A DNA stretch of 44,923 bases from Candidatus Goldiibacteriota bacterium (GTDB lineage Bacteria > Oederibacteriota > JAAXVQ01): positions 1 to 44,923 of the forward strand of contig JAGVPM010000189.1 of the NCBI GenBank assembly GCA_020052235.1, given 5' to 3'. The notes below the pieces were generated by a model. That model made no database searches and was not told where the DNA came from. It saw only the letters and a list, made by a program, of their open reading frames with translations. This document shows, piece after piece, positions 32,310 to 40,685 of this stretch; position 1 is the stretch's first letter, and each line of letters opens with the position of its first letter. Position numbers and translations under genes: made by a program.

Positions 32310-33052
32310 TTTAATAATACCGGCTTTTTCACGACTCTTTCCCGCCCCTTATCATTCCACGCTTCTCCAAGGTAAAAGTATACGCCATTGGCCATGCCCG
32401 AAGCATTCCACGTCAACTCGCTCCATCCCGCGGGATAATTCCTCACTCCGGTTTCCCAAACAAACATATCCGTGGTCGTGTAAATCTTTATTTTCACATC
32501 CGCGCTTTGGGGCAGAAAAAACCGAAACTTCACATTCACGCCATGCGTGGGGTTGGGATAGACATAAAAATGTTTTTCGTCAATAATTTTACCCTTGAAA
32601 TCATTCACTGAGGCGGTGGGAACCGGGGTGGGGGTCGGCGTAGGAGGTGTCGCGGCCTGGAACTGATAAACATGCCCGTCAGCGCCCAGAGCGTATACCT
32701 CAAGCTGGAAATTATTGTCGCCGTCACCGACAGCAATGGCGTTTAAAGGAGTTCCGGCATTGCCTACATCGGTCACCTGCCAAGCGCTGCCATTGAGCCG
32801 GAACTGCCAAGCATGCCCATCCTGGCCAGCGCCATAGATTTCATCTTGGCCGTCGTTATCACCGTCACACACCGCGATTTGGTTGCAGACCACGTTGGCG
32901 ATGTTGATAGGAGTACTGCTCCACCCTGGATTAGTCCATTTTAATTGATAAATCTTGCCGTCTTGGTTTGCAGCGTAGAGCTCATTTTGACCGTTGTGGT
33001 CCAGATCAGCCAAGGCCAAACTGCTGATTTCGCCACTGCCGGGGTTGGTCAC
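32306..33052 (-). CDS. C-terminal fragment of frameshifted FG-GAP/FlgD-like surface protein
   Basis: This frame has no real start. Its nominal initiator at 33052 is a GTG that encodes Val inside the phrase SVTNPGSGEISS of a continuing repeat. It encodes three complete FG-GAP/VCBS repeats with calcium-type loops (LDHNGQNELYAA, GDNDGQDEIYGA, GDNNFQLEVYAL). After a Pro/Thr linker (TPPTPTPTPVPTAS) comes a C-terminal module YVYPNPTHGVNVKFRF ... GVYFYLGEAW. That module resembles FlgD-type Ig or type IX sorting-domain ends. Together with the next entry it forms one about 900-aa protein interrupted by a missing base near 33138. Confidence 0.85.
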   Translation of the reverse strand: MTNPGSGEISSLALADLDHNGQNELYAANQDGKIYQLKWTNPGWSSTPINIANVVCNQIAVCDGDNDGQDEIYGAGQDGHAWQFRLNGSAWQVTDVGNAGTPLNAIAVGDGDNNFQLEVYALGADGHVYQFQAATPPTPTPTPVPTASVNDFKGKIIDEKHFYVYPNPTHGVNVKFRFFLPQSADVKIKIYTTTDMFVWETGVRNYPAGWSELTWNASGMANGVYFYLGEAWNDKGRERVVKKPVLLK

Positions 33053-34995
33053 GCTAATTCCGTTCCAACTACTACCATTATATTTAAATTGGTAAAGATA
33101 GGTATTATGGGCTGCATCCCGGTAGGCGGCATAGAGTTATCTGCCGAATCATTATCCACGTCCCCAGCCAGCAAACTGGTAAAGGCAACCCCGGAGATTA
33201 CGGCTTTAACCTGACTATTGGTCCAGACGCTCCCGCTATAGTTCCACTGCTCTAGTCCCTGGCCCGTGGTGTTACCCGAGACTGCGTAAATCTCCTGCGC
33301 ACCGTCGTGGTTGCCATCCCCAGCGACCATCAGGCTACCGCCTGCACCAACCGGACTGCTAGGACTAGGCTTACCCCATTGGTACTGGTAGATCTGAGGC
33401 TTAGCGCTGGCAGCATAGAGTTCCCACTCTCCATCCCGATTACCATCCAAGGCCAGCAGTTGCTGGAAATTCTCTCCCGGCGTGTCCAGAAAACTGGTGA
33501 CCGGCCAGGTAGAATTATTTTTTTTAATACAGGAAATTGTCTGGCCACTGTAGGCTACATAGACTTCGGCTTCGTTGTCGCGGTTAGCATCCGCGATCAC
33601 GATGCTGCCGACAGTGCAGGCATTCCCTGCTTTCCCCAGGTCATTCTTCTGCCACTGCACTGGGCCGGATTGTGGCGCGAGGAGGGTAAAAAAGGTTTTG
33701 AAAGTATAGTCAATACCAGTTTTGGTTAAAACCAGATCGAACAGACCGGCAGTACCAGGTAGGCTGAACTGGGCAGTGAGACTGTTGCCGCTGACATTCA
33801 AGGATGAGCCGGAAATGGTCTGATTGGTTTTAACGTTTTTAAGCTTGATTACGCTAGTGCCGAGCAAATCTTTACCTAGGAAAGAAAGATTACTTTGGGC
33901 GGAAATTAAAGCATATCGCGGATCCATGGAGCTGATATATGGGGGCTCTGGGGTCCAGCTAAATTCATAAAGACGGCCTGTATATGAACCGCCATATACT
34001 CTTACTATCCCATCATTCCGCCCGGTACCTATGCTGACCCCGTACATTCCTTGCGCAGCACTTCCAACATCCGTATGAGTCCAATTGCTGCTTGTATAAC
34101 TAAACTCATAAATATGACCATCACCGCAGGCCGCATAAATTCTTACAATCCCATCATTCCGCCCAACTCCCATGCTTATAGCCGTAATTCCCGACCCCGT
34201 ACTTCCGATATCTACTTGTGTCCAATTGCTTCCTGTACGACTATATTCATAAATATGGCCATTCCAACATGCAGCATATATTCTCATAACTCCATCGCAT
34301 CGGCCCGCGCCTATAGAAATTCCATAAACTGTACTCCCAGGACTCCCAACGGTAGTTTGACTCCACCCACCTGAATAATTGAGTTCATAGACATCATTGC
34401 TTGCTGAATACACACGCATCACGCTATCGTTTCGACCAGTGCCTACAGTTACGCAATTATTACCACTCCCAATACCTGTATAAATCCAACTTCCAGAATA
34501 ACTGCACTCATAAACACCACCATTAAGGCGCGTGCCGTAAACTCTTAATACTCCATCATTTCGCCCCGCACCCACGCTTACACCAATTATAGAATCCATT
34601 GTCAATGATGCACAATTAATGTAGCCCCACCCGGTCCCGGTATTGCTAAATTCATGTATATAGCCCATGACGGATGAGGCATATACTCTCGGCACTCCAT
34701 CATTTCTCCCCGCGCCTGCGCTTATGCTATTTATTCCGTCACCCGCACCTTGCATGCTTACTTGGCTCCAATCATGCCCGGAGTAAGTTGTTTCAAACAT
34801 AATACCGCCTGAGCCTTGATTGTAAATATTCATCTTTCCATCGTTTTTTCCAATACCGACAAAGACGTTTGATGTTGCATTCGCTCCTTGCCCAATATCT
34901 GCTGTTGTCCATTCACTGCGTGCCGAATTATTAAAAAAGCCAATCAATAAAACCGCAAAAAACGATCCAATAATATTTTTAATTTTGGTTTGCAT
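33049..34995 (-). CDS. N-terminal fragment of frameshifted secreted repeat protein (propeller-like, IPT/TIG, FG-GAP)
   Basis: The preferred start is MQTKIKNIIGSF with GGAAGGA upstream (an in-frame GTG at 35019 is the alternative). A signal peptide covers about 1-27 (FFAVLLIGFFNNSARS). Then about seven repeats of roughly 45 residues carry the phrase GxGRNDGxxRVYxxxxxGxxYEF, likely a beta-propeller or lectin-like fold. About 355-440 is an IPT/TIG Ig-like domain (PPYISSMDPRYALISAQ). FG-GAP repeats follow (ANRDNEAEVYVA, GNRDGEWELYAA, GNHDGAQEIYAV, VDNDSAD). The last about 30 residues (NSMPPTGMQPIIPIFTNLNI) are out-of-frame translation caused by the frameshift. The gene overlaps the end of the TPR gene. 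Confidence 0.85.
   Translation of the reverse strand: MQTKIKNIIGSFFAVLLIGFFNNSARSEWTTADIGQGANATSNVFVGIGKNDGKMNIYNQGSGGIMFETTYSGHDWSQVSMQGAGDGINSISAGAGRNDGVPRVYASSVMGYIHEFSNTGTGWGYINCASLTMDSIIGVSVGAGRNDGVLRVYGTRLNGGVYECSYSGSWIYTGIGSGNNCVTVGTGRNDSVMRVYSASNDVYELNYSGGWSQTTVGSPGSTVYGISIGAGRCDGVMRIYAACWNGHIYEYSRTGSNWTQVDIGSTGSGITAISMGVGRNDGIVRIYAACGDGHIYEFSYTSSNWTHTDVGSAAQGMYGVSIGTGRNDGIVRVYGGSYTGRLYEFSWTPEPPYISSMDPRYALISAQSNLSFLGKDLLGTSVIKLKNVKTNQTISGSSLNVSGNSLTAQFSLPGTAGLFDLVLTKTGIDYTFKTFFTLLAPQSGPVQWQKNDLGKAGNACTVGSIVIADANRDNEAEVYVAYSGQTISCIKKNNSTWPVTSFLDTPGENFQQLLALDGNRDGEWELYAASAKPQIYQYQWGKPSPSSPVGAGGSLMVAGDGNHDGAQEIYAVSGNTTGQGLEQWNYSGSVWTNSQVKAVISGVAFTSLLAGDVDNDSADNSMPPTGMQPIIPIFTNLNIMVVVGTELA
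33136..33141 (-). other. Frameshift site in the FG-GAP gene (one G missing between 33138 and 33139)
   Basis: On the minus strand the sequence reads GCAGATAACTCTATGCC. Adding one G after GAT restores DELYAAYRDAAHNTYLYQFK and then reads straight into the downstream frame at SVTNPGSGEISS. The restored text is an ordinary FG-GAP repeat, so the lesion is placed to within a codon. No slippery heptamer or downstream pseudoknot is evident, which argues against programmed frameshifting. Confidence 0.9.
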
Positions 34996-35018
34996 GTTTA
35001 TTCGTCCTTCCGGTTTCA

Positions 35019-37013
35019 CTATCGCCCCAAATTATTTTCAAACGCATCAATCATCATTTTTACTTGAGTCGGATCAGGGTGGTTGTCAAATGCTTTTTTC
35101 GCATAACGCAACGCTTCTTTTCTTCGCACGGGGTCGCGGCTGATACTTTGCGCCAAGAAAAAATAAGCTTGTGATTTCATTTCAACGGTATTGCCGCAAT
35201 CAACAACTATTTGAAAATCCCTTTCAGCAGCCTGAAAATCACCTAGCTTCATCTCAGTTAAACCGAGATTCATATATAATAAATATTTTGGAGCCAGCGG
35301 GCCCGCCTGTTCTATTTCTTGTTTGGCTTTTTGATTTTCACCCATAGCCGATAAAAGTTGACTTTTTAAAAAATACGGAGCATAGGAGTTTGGCGCGATG
35401 GCAATGGCGCGTTCCGCCTCGCCTAAAGCCTTTGAAAGGCTACTGTTATTCACCTTCGAAAAATCAAGCGGATTAATAATTTTGTATTCACAACCAGCAA
35501 TGGTTGATCGGTTGGTTCCCGTGCGCTTTAAGTATATCATGCAGATGTGATCCCAATAAACCAGCGCCCAATCGCCCGATAAGTTCAACTGCTGAAAAAA
35601 AGCGGGATCGCTATCCAGCGGAATCAGAATAACCTGGATTTGATATTGATTTAATAAATTCAAACAACGATCCTTATTCCCATAGATTATATCCATATAG
35701 TCCGTAAATATTTGTTTATCATATATAGTGAATCGTCCATCAATGAATACTTTAACTTGATTATTTGTCTGCCAACCGATAAATCCACCCCAAAAATCAT
35801 TCGCCAGAATATTCCCTTTTATCTGATTCTTCACAAGCCAATCCAGACCTTCTTTAGGATGAAGCGTCTTCACTTCTCCCAGTTGAAAGGCTTGCCCATC
35901 GATGCTTAAAATAACCGTCGTTAATAAAACTACGGCTGTTGCAAGCACAACTAATGATTTTTTAACCAACACACTTACAGAAACTCTGAAATATTTTTCT
36001 TTCGCCATGAATAATTTTTCAGTTAAAATCGGAAGCGCCGCAATCATGAAAATCGGAATATTGCGATATGATTTTATAGCCAAATAGGAACAGACGGTTA
36101 ATTTGATGAGATCAGATATTCTCGATCCCTTAATAAAAAAAATTTGAAAAAACCAGGTAATGCCCAAGATAATAAAAAATCCCCAAGCATTGGATAATTT
36201 AGGCGGGGCCCATTCAATAATAATTTTTAAATAATCGGTAAAAACCGTTTTGAAAATAAAAGCGTAAATTGAAAAACCCAGAGGATTAAGCGCGCTGCAA
36301 AAAAATACGATGATAGTTACCAAACTCAGGTTTATAAAACGATTTTTATATAGTTTTTCATTTTCCTTTAAATAATGCAAACCATCCTCAACAATTTGTG
36401 CGATTAAAAAAATAAATACAATGATAAACCCAGGGTGAAAATTTACCCACAAAACCGTTAAAAAAGGCATGGCATATAACCACTTGCGGGCGGCTCGTTC
36501 ATCCGTAACGCTTTTTTGAAGGTAATTATCCAAAAAAATTAAAATGCCGGGAAGAAAAAGGTAAGTAATGATATAAGGTCTTTCTTGAAAAAAACGCAGC
36601 AACGGCAGGATCATACTCAGTGGTAAAATAATGCTCAAGCCGATGATAAAACCGGTTATTTCGATTTTCTTCCACCGCCGATAGATTAAAACGCCGAGCA
36701 ATCCAATGGCCAAAGTAACCAAAAGCGCCTTTAATAAAATAAGCAGATTATATCCGCCTTTTTTCCAAATGGAATAAATACCCACCTGGAACAACCATTC
36801 CACTCGTTCAATTGGTTCATGATTTCGGGTATAGGCAAACGGATCATTGGCAGCATGAAGACCATGCTCCGCATAATATCTCCCGTCACGGAGGTGAATA
36901 AATACATCCGGATCGCCTAAAGGGTATACATACAATCCAAATATAAGTATAAATAATGAAAAGATGAATATTACGCTTATGAACTTCCGGCTTTTTTTCT
37001 CAATGTGCTGCAT
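35019..37013 (-). CDS. Polytopic membrane protein (GT-C-like) with C-terminal TPR repeats
   Basis: The 664-aa protein begins with a membrane helix (about 11-29). After it comes DPDVFIHLRDGRYYAEHGL with NDPFAYTRNHEPIERVEWLF, an arrangement seen in the first external loop of GT-C (STT3/PMT-like) glycosyltransferases, where acidic residues bind metal. About nine further helices follow to around residue 370. A soluble domain follows (GNILANDFWGGFIGW, FIDGRFTIYD), then three to four TPR-type units (about 540-660; LGEAERAIAIAPNSYAPYF, NLGLTEMKLGDFQAAERDF). A role in glycosylating surface proteins such as the neighbouring one is inference. AAGGA precedes the ATG. The gene is visibly AT-rich compared with its neighbours, which may mark transfer or a distinct constraint. 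Confidence 0.75.
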   Translation of the reverse strand: MQHIEKKSRKFISVIFIFSLFILIFGLYVYPLGDPDVFIHLRDGRYYAEHGLHAANDPFAYTRNHEPIERVEWLFQVGIYSIWKKGGYNLLILLKALLVTLAIGLLGVLIYRRWKKIEITGFIIGLSIILPLSMILPLLRFFQERPYIITYLFLPGILIFLDNYLQKSVTDERAARKWLYAMPFLTVLWVNFHPGFIIVFIFLIAQIVEDGLHYLKENEKLYKNRFINLSLVTIIVFFCSALNPLGFSIYAFIFKTVFTDYLKIIIEWAPPKLSNAWGFFIILGITWFFQIFFIKGSRISDLIKLTVCSYLAIKSYRNIPIFMIAALPILTEKLFMAKEKYFRVSVSVLVKKSLVVLATAVVLLTTVILSIDGQAFQLGEVKTLHPKEGLDWLVKNQIKGNILANDFWGGFIGWQTNNQVKVFIDGRFTIYDKQIFTDYMDIIYGNKDRCLNLLNQYQIQVILIPLDSDPAFFQQLNLSGDWALVYWDHICMIYLKRTGTNRSTIAGCEYKIINPLDFSKVNNSSLSKALGEAERAIAIAPNSYAPYFLKSQLLSAMGENQKAKQEIEQAGPLAPKYLLYMNLGLTEMKLGDFQAAERDFQIVVDCGNTVEMKSQAYFFLAQSISRDPVRRKEALRYAKKAFDNHPDPTQVKMMIDAFENNLGR

Positions 37014-37101
37014 AACACATTCCTTTATTCATCGTTTCATAAAAGACATCCGAAAACTCGGTTATTATGCCACAGACAGTTGCGAAGGTGACCAGGGTGC
37101 T

Positions 37102-37974
37102 TCACTTTTTCCAAAGCAACTTCCAAGGATTATTCTTAAGATCCTTAATTAATTTTTTCAGATCTTCGGCCATCTCTTTATCCTCGATCAGCTCACCCAG
37201 GGTGCCCTGGCCGGCTTCAATTTTCACTAAAGTTTTATCCAGGCGTTCACTGGTGGTTTTTAAATTCCTTAATGTGGAATTAATATTTTCCTGATTCTCC
37301 GTGGCCAAAATCGTTTTTAGGCCCTGGGTAATTTCCTTCAAATCCCGGGAAAACTGCCGGATATCTTTAGACGCGGCGGATAAATCGCGCAAAGAGTCAT
37401 TGATATTCTGCTCATTTTGCTGCGCCATGCGGTCGATCCGTTTTGAAAGTTTGCTTACATTTTTCAGCAGATCAATGATCGAAGTTTTCATTTCCGGATC
37501 ACCGATAAGGACACGAACCGAATCCGCCAATTGTCCAAATCGTTGAAACGTTTTATCAATATTACTGGGTTCCACGCCTTCAACTCTGGCTCCGGGTTTT
37601 AAAAATTCCTGCGACGTAGTCTGGGGAATAACGTTTACGTATTTATCGCCCATCATGCCTTTGGAAAGAATTTGAAACTTCGCATCACTGGGGAGCTTCA
37701 CGCTGTCGTTGATCAAAATCCGGAGATTGATCTTTTCCCCTTGGGTGGTGATCGAATCCACCCGTCCGATTTTCACACCGCCGCCGATGACTACATCGGC
37801 CTGCGGATTCAAGGCATCCACAAAATCAAAGGATACGATGATTGGGTACCCCTTTTGTCCAAAGTGAAACTTTTCCACGGTCATGATGATCATGCCTAGA
37901 AATACCAAAGCCACGGCGGCCGTGATGCCTACTTTCACTTCCAAACTTAAACTCCCATCCCGTTTTCGTTCCAT
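37102..37974 (-). CDS. mlaD: MCE-family lipid-binding protein (MlaD-like)
   Basis: The preferred start MERKRDGSLSLEVKVG has GGAGGAG 5 nt upstream and gives 290 aa. One membrane helix (about 15-35) anchors it to the inner membrane. The MCE domain spans about 40-120 (VSFDFVDALNPQADVVIGGG, KIGRVDSI, LSKGMMGDKYVNVIP). A long helical, coiled-coil-prone C-terminus follows (about 140-290), with many NxxLRxL-type heptads. MlaD hexamers form the periplasmic lipid-binding ring of the MlaFEDB transporter, which keeps outer-membrane lipid asymmetry. It follows mlaF by 10 bp. Confidence 0.93.
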   Translation of the reverse strand: MERKRDGSLSLEVKVGITAAVALVFLGMIIMTVEKFHFGQKGYPIIVSFDFVDALNPQADVVIGGGVKIGRVDSITTQGEKINLRILINDSVKLPSDAKFQILSKGMMGDKYVNVIPQTTSQEFLKPGARVEGVEPSNIDKTFQRFGQLADSVRVLIGDPEMKTSIIDLLKNVSKLSKRIDRMAQQNEQNINDSLRDLSAASKDIRQFSRDLKEITQGLKTILATENQENINSTLRNLKTTSERLDKTLVKIEAGQGTLGELIEDKEMAEDLKKLIKDLKNNPWKLLWKK

Positions 37975-37984
37975 GGGACTCCTC

Positions 37985-38731
37985 CTAAACCAATGAGATC
38001 GGCCCATGAGCCGATCCGGTTATGAATTGATGTACCAACGCATTCTTGGATCGTTTAAAATTCGCGGGCGTTCCGACATCGACAATCCGCCCCTCGTGCA
38101 GCATGGCTATCCGGTCTCCGATTTTATAGGCACTGGTCATGTCGTGCGTAACCGCGATGGATGTCACGGACAACTTTTTCTGCATCTGCAGAATCAAGTC
38201 ATTGATGGCATCGGCCATGATCGGGTCCAGGCCCGTGGTCGGTTCGTCGTATAAAATAACCTCCGGATTCATGGCAATGGCCCGCGCCAAACCCACGCGT
38301 TTTTTCATGCCGCCGGAAAGTTCCGCCGGCTTTTGCCGTTCAATGTCCTTTAACCCCACCATGGCCAATTTCTCCTTCACGATCTCCCGGATACGGGCTT
38401 CGGAATAATCGGTCAAACGCCGTAATCCGAAACTGACGTTTTCCTCTACAGTCAAGGAATCGAAAAGCGCTGCGCCCTGAAATAAAAACCCGAAACGCCG
38501 GCGCAAATGATCCCTCCCTTTGCCGTCCAATTGCAGCATGTCCCGGCCATCCAACCACACTTTGCCTTGATCCGGTTCTATCAAGTTTACAATGCATTTC
38601 AATAAAACGCTTTTACCTTCGCCTGAGCGTCCAATGATGACCATGGTTTCGCCTTTTTTAATTTCCAGGTCCACGCCCCGGAGAACCAAATTGGCGCCGA
38701 ATTGTTTGTGCAAATCTTCCAGACGAAGCAT
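37985..38731 (-). CDS. mlaF: ABC transporter ATP-binding protein (MlaF-like)
   Basis: This 248-aa ATPase of the Mla phospholipid transporter has Walker A GRSGEGKSVLLKCI, the Q-loop in FLFQGAALFDSLTVEENV, ABC signature LSGGMKKRVGLARAIA, Walker B VILYDEPTTGLDP and the H-loop in SIAVTHDM. The Gly-Met-Lys-Lys-Arg signature and the GAALFDS Q-loop region are typical of the MlaF subfamily. AGGAG lies upstream of the ATG. It follows mlaE by 8 bp and precedes mlaD by 10 bp, so the three subunits are made together. No mlaB (STAS) or mlaC is in view. Confidence 0.96.
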   Translation of the reverse strand: MLRLEDLHKQFGANLVLRGVDLEIKKGETMVIIGRSGEGKSVLLKCIVNLIEPDQGKVWLDGRDMLQLDGKGRDHLRRRFGFLFQGAALFDSLTVEENVSFGLRRLTDYSEARIREIVKEKLAMVGLKDIERQKPAELSGGMKKRVGLARAIAMNPEVILYDEPTTGLDPIMADAINDLILQMQKKLSVTSIAVTHDMTSAYKIGDRIAMLHEGRIVDVGTPANFKRSKNALVHQFITGSAHGPISLV

Positions 38732-38739
38732 AAAACTCC

Positions 38740-39564
38740 TTAAAACAATGCAAAAAATTGAGTTAAAAAATAATCTACGATCAATAAAGTAATGGAAGCA
38801 TTCACCACCGCACCGGTAGTAGCGCGGCCTACGCCTTCAGCTCCGCCAAACGTGGCAAATCCGCGGTGAAGTGCAAAAATACACAAGATTATTCCAAAGA
38901 CCAAACTTTTAGCCAGCCCGGTAAAAACATCATACATGTGCACCGTCACCTGGGCGCCATACCAATACACATGCGAATTGACCCCCAGGTAGACAGTCGC
39001 CACCATCCAACCGCCCAAGGATCCCAACACGTCAGCCATAATGGCCAGCATGGGCATCATCACCACGATGGATACAAACCGCGGGATCGCCAGGTATTCG
39101 ATGGGATTGGTCGCCAGGGTTCTCAACGCGTCCACTTGCTCGGTGATTTTCATGGTTCCGATTTCCGCAGCCATCGCGGAACCCACGCGGGCGGTAACCA
39201 ATAAACCGCTTAATACCGGCCCCAGTTCGCGAATCAAAGCCAAGTTCACGATACTGCCCACAAAGATTGAAGCCCCCTGCAATTTAGCTTCCATGGTCAC
39301 ACCGGTTTGCACGGCCAATACCATGCCCGTAAACAAGGCCGTGGTAATAACCACGGGAATGGAATTCACACCCATGTTGACCATCTGTTCCATGATCAAG
39401 GGATAATAAAATTTTTTGAATTTTTTTGGTTGGCGCAGGAGTTTAAGAATACCAAGGCAAATTTGTCCGAGCAAAATAAAAATCTTGCCGATTTCCTCAA
39501 AGGTGTTTAAAACGGGCGAGGAAAAACGATTGACGAGCGAAACCCACCAGGTGTTTACAATCAT
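38740..39564 (-). CDS. mlaE: ABC transporter permease (MlaE-like)
   Basis: The preferred start MIVNTWWVSLVNRF gives 274 aa; the frame is open upstream to 39780, but this is only the shadow of alr. The permease has an amphipathic N-terminus and about five membrane helices. Family motifs include PVVITTALFTGMVLAVQ, RELGPVLSGLLVTARVGSAM, AAEIGTMKITEQVDAL and PRFVSIVVMMPMLAI. The E-Q-x-D-A-L-x-x-[LM] coupling motif for MlaF is intact. The ATG overlaps the alr stop (ATGA) with GGAGG 6 nt upstream. It forms the inner-membrane channel of the lipid transporter with MlaF and MlaD. Confidence 0.95.
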   Translation of the reverse strand: MIVNTWWVSLVNRFSSPVLNTFEEIGKIFILLGQICLGILKLLRQPKKFKKFYYPLIMEQMVNMGVNSIPVVITTALFTGMVLAVQTGVTMEAKLQGASIFVGSIVNLALIRELGPVLSGLLVTARVGSAMAAEIGTMKITEQVDALRTLATNPIEYLAIPRFVSIVVMMPMLAIMADVLGSLGGWMVATVYLGVNSHVYWYGAQVTVHMYDVFTGLAKSLVFGIILCIFALHRGFATFGGAEGVGRATTGAVVNASITLLIVDYFLTQFFALF

Positions 39565-40685
39565 GCCATGCCTCCCGCCTGGAAACGCGGAACACGCGCG
39601 CCGATCGTGCACGCCACTTCGTAGGTAATGGTGTGCAGTTGCTTGGCCATATCCTCGGCCGGCAATTCTGCCTGGCCTTGTTTGCCGATCAGCACTGCTT
39701 CGTCCCCCACGCGGGCGCGCTGAACACGTGTCACATCCACCAGGCACATGTCCATGCACACGCGCCCAACCACCGGGCACTGTTGCCCCCGGATCAGAAC
39801 CCGGCCGCGATTTGACAATGCGCGCGAAAAGCCATCGGCATACCCCACGGGCAGAGTCGCGATCCGGGAGGTCCTGCGGGTTACAAATGTATGCCCGTAT
39901 GACAATCCGGTTCCGGGGGCGGATTTTTTCAATTCAACAATTTTAGTTTTCCAGCTTAATATGGGTTTTAATTGCACGCGGTTTTTCAACTGCGGGCCCG
40001 GATATAAACCGTAAAGCATCAACCCGGGCCGAACCATGTGCGCATGGGTTTCAGGCGATTGAATCACGGCCGCGGAATTGGCCGCATGCACCAACACCCC
40101 GGAGTCCAACTGCTGCGTTACTGAACGCAAACGGGACATCTGCAATTTCACCCATTGGGTATCCCCGCCGGCATGGGCAAAATGAGTAAAAACCCCGGTG
40201 AGCCGGGCCTCGGGACATTTTTGGATTTTATGAATTAACTCGCCTGCCAGTTCAGCCGACACCCCGATGCGCCCCATGCCCGTATCCACTTTCACATGCA
40301 AAGACACACGTATATTCCGAACGCGTGCCAATTTTAATAAAGCACCAATTTGCGCCCACGAGGTTACTGTGATTTGAAGCCGCTGATCCAAAATGGCTTG
40401 TGCTTCCCCGGGCTGGGTTATGCCCAGAACCACCACCGGGACTTTAATTCCCGCTGCGCGCAACTCCGCGCCCTCTTCCACCGTGGCCACTCCCAAGACA
40501 TCGGCGCCGGCGCGCACCAAAGCCCGGCTGCAGGCCACCGCGCCATGGCCGTACGCATTGGCCTTGACCACGGCCATGCATTTAACCGCCGGCCCGATCA
40601 AGCGGCGCACTTGCCGAAAATTCCATTGCAAAGCGGACAAGTCCACTTCCGCCCAGGTTGGCCGGCCTTGGGGGACAAAACTCAT
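39561..40685 (-). CDS. alr: Alanine racemase
   Basis: This 374-aa PLP enzyme makes D-alanine for peptidoglycan. The PLP Lys is Lys41 in MAVVKANAYGHGA. HVKVDTGMGRIG, HAANSAA, the phosphate-binding RPGLMLYGLYP and GRVCMDMCLVDVT (with the second half of the active site) match the family, as does the C-terminal EVACTIGARVPRF. The catalytic Tyr is in GLSYGHTFVT. The ATG overlaps the dnaB stop and has GGGAGG 6 nt upstream. The end overlaps mlaE in the same way, so dnaB, alr and mlaE are coupled. Confidence 0.96.
   Translation of the reverse strand: MSFVPQGRPTWAEVDLSALQWNFRQVRRLIGPAVKCMAVVKANAYGHGAVACSRALVRAGADVLGVATVEEGAELRAAGIKVPVVVLGITQPGEAQAILDQRLQITVTSWAQIGALLKLARVRNIRVSLHVKVDTGMGRIGVSAELAGELIHKIQKCPEARLTGVFTHFAHAGGDTQWVKLQMSRLRSVTQQLDSGVLVHAANSAAVIQSPETHAHMVRPGLMLYGLYPGPQLKNRVQLKPILSWKTKIVELKKSAPGTGLSYGHTFVTRRTSRIATLPVGYADGFSRALSNRGRVLIRGQQCPVVGRVCMDMCLVDVTRVQRARVGDEAVLIGKQGQAELPAEDMAKQLHTITYEVACTIGARVPRFQAGGMA

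Noticed and set aside
33136-33141. Programmed frameshifting in the FG-GAP gene
   Set aside because: No slippery heptamer, internal Shine-Dalgarno or strong downstream stem is seen at the site; a lost base is simpler.
37014-37101. Promoter in the mlaD to GT-C/TPR gene spacer
   Set aside because: CATAAT resembles a -10 box, but no acceptable -35 lies at 16-18 bp, so the evidence is too weak to list.
39565-39780. N-terminal extension of MlaE to 39780
   Set aside because: The extra 72 residues are Arg/Gly-rich shadow of alr; the ATG at 39564 has a good Shine-Dalgarno and overlaps the alr stop.
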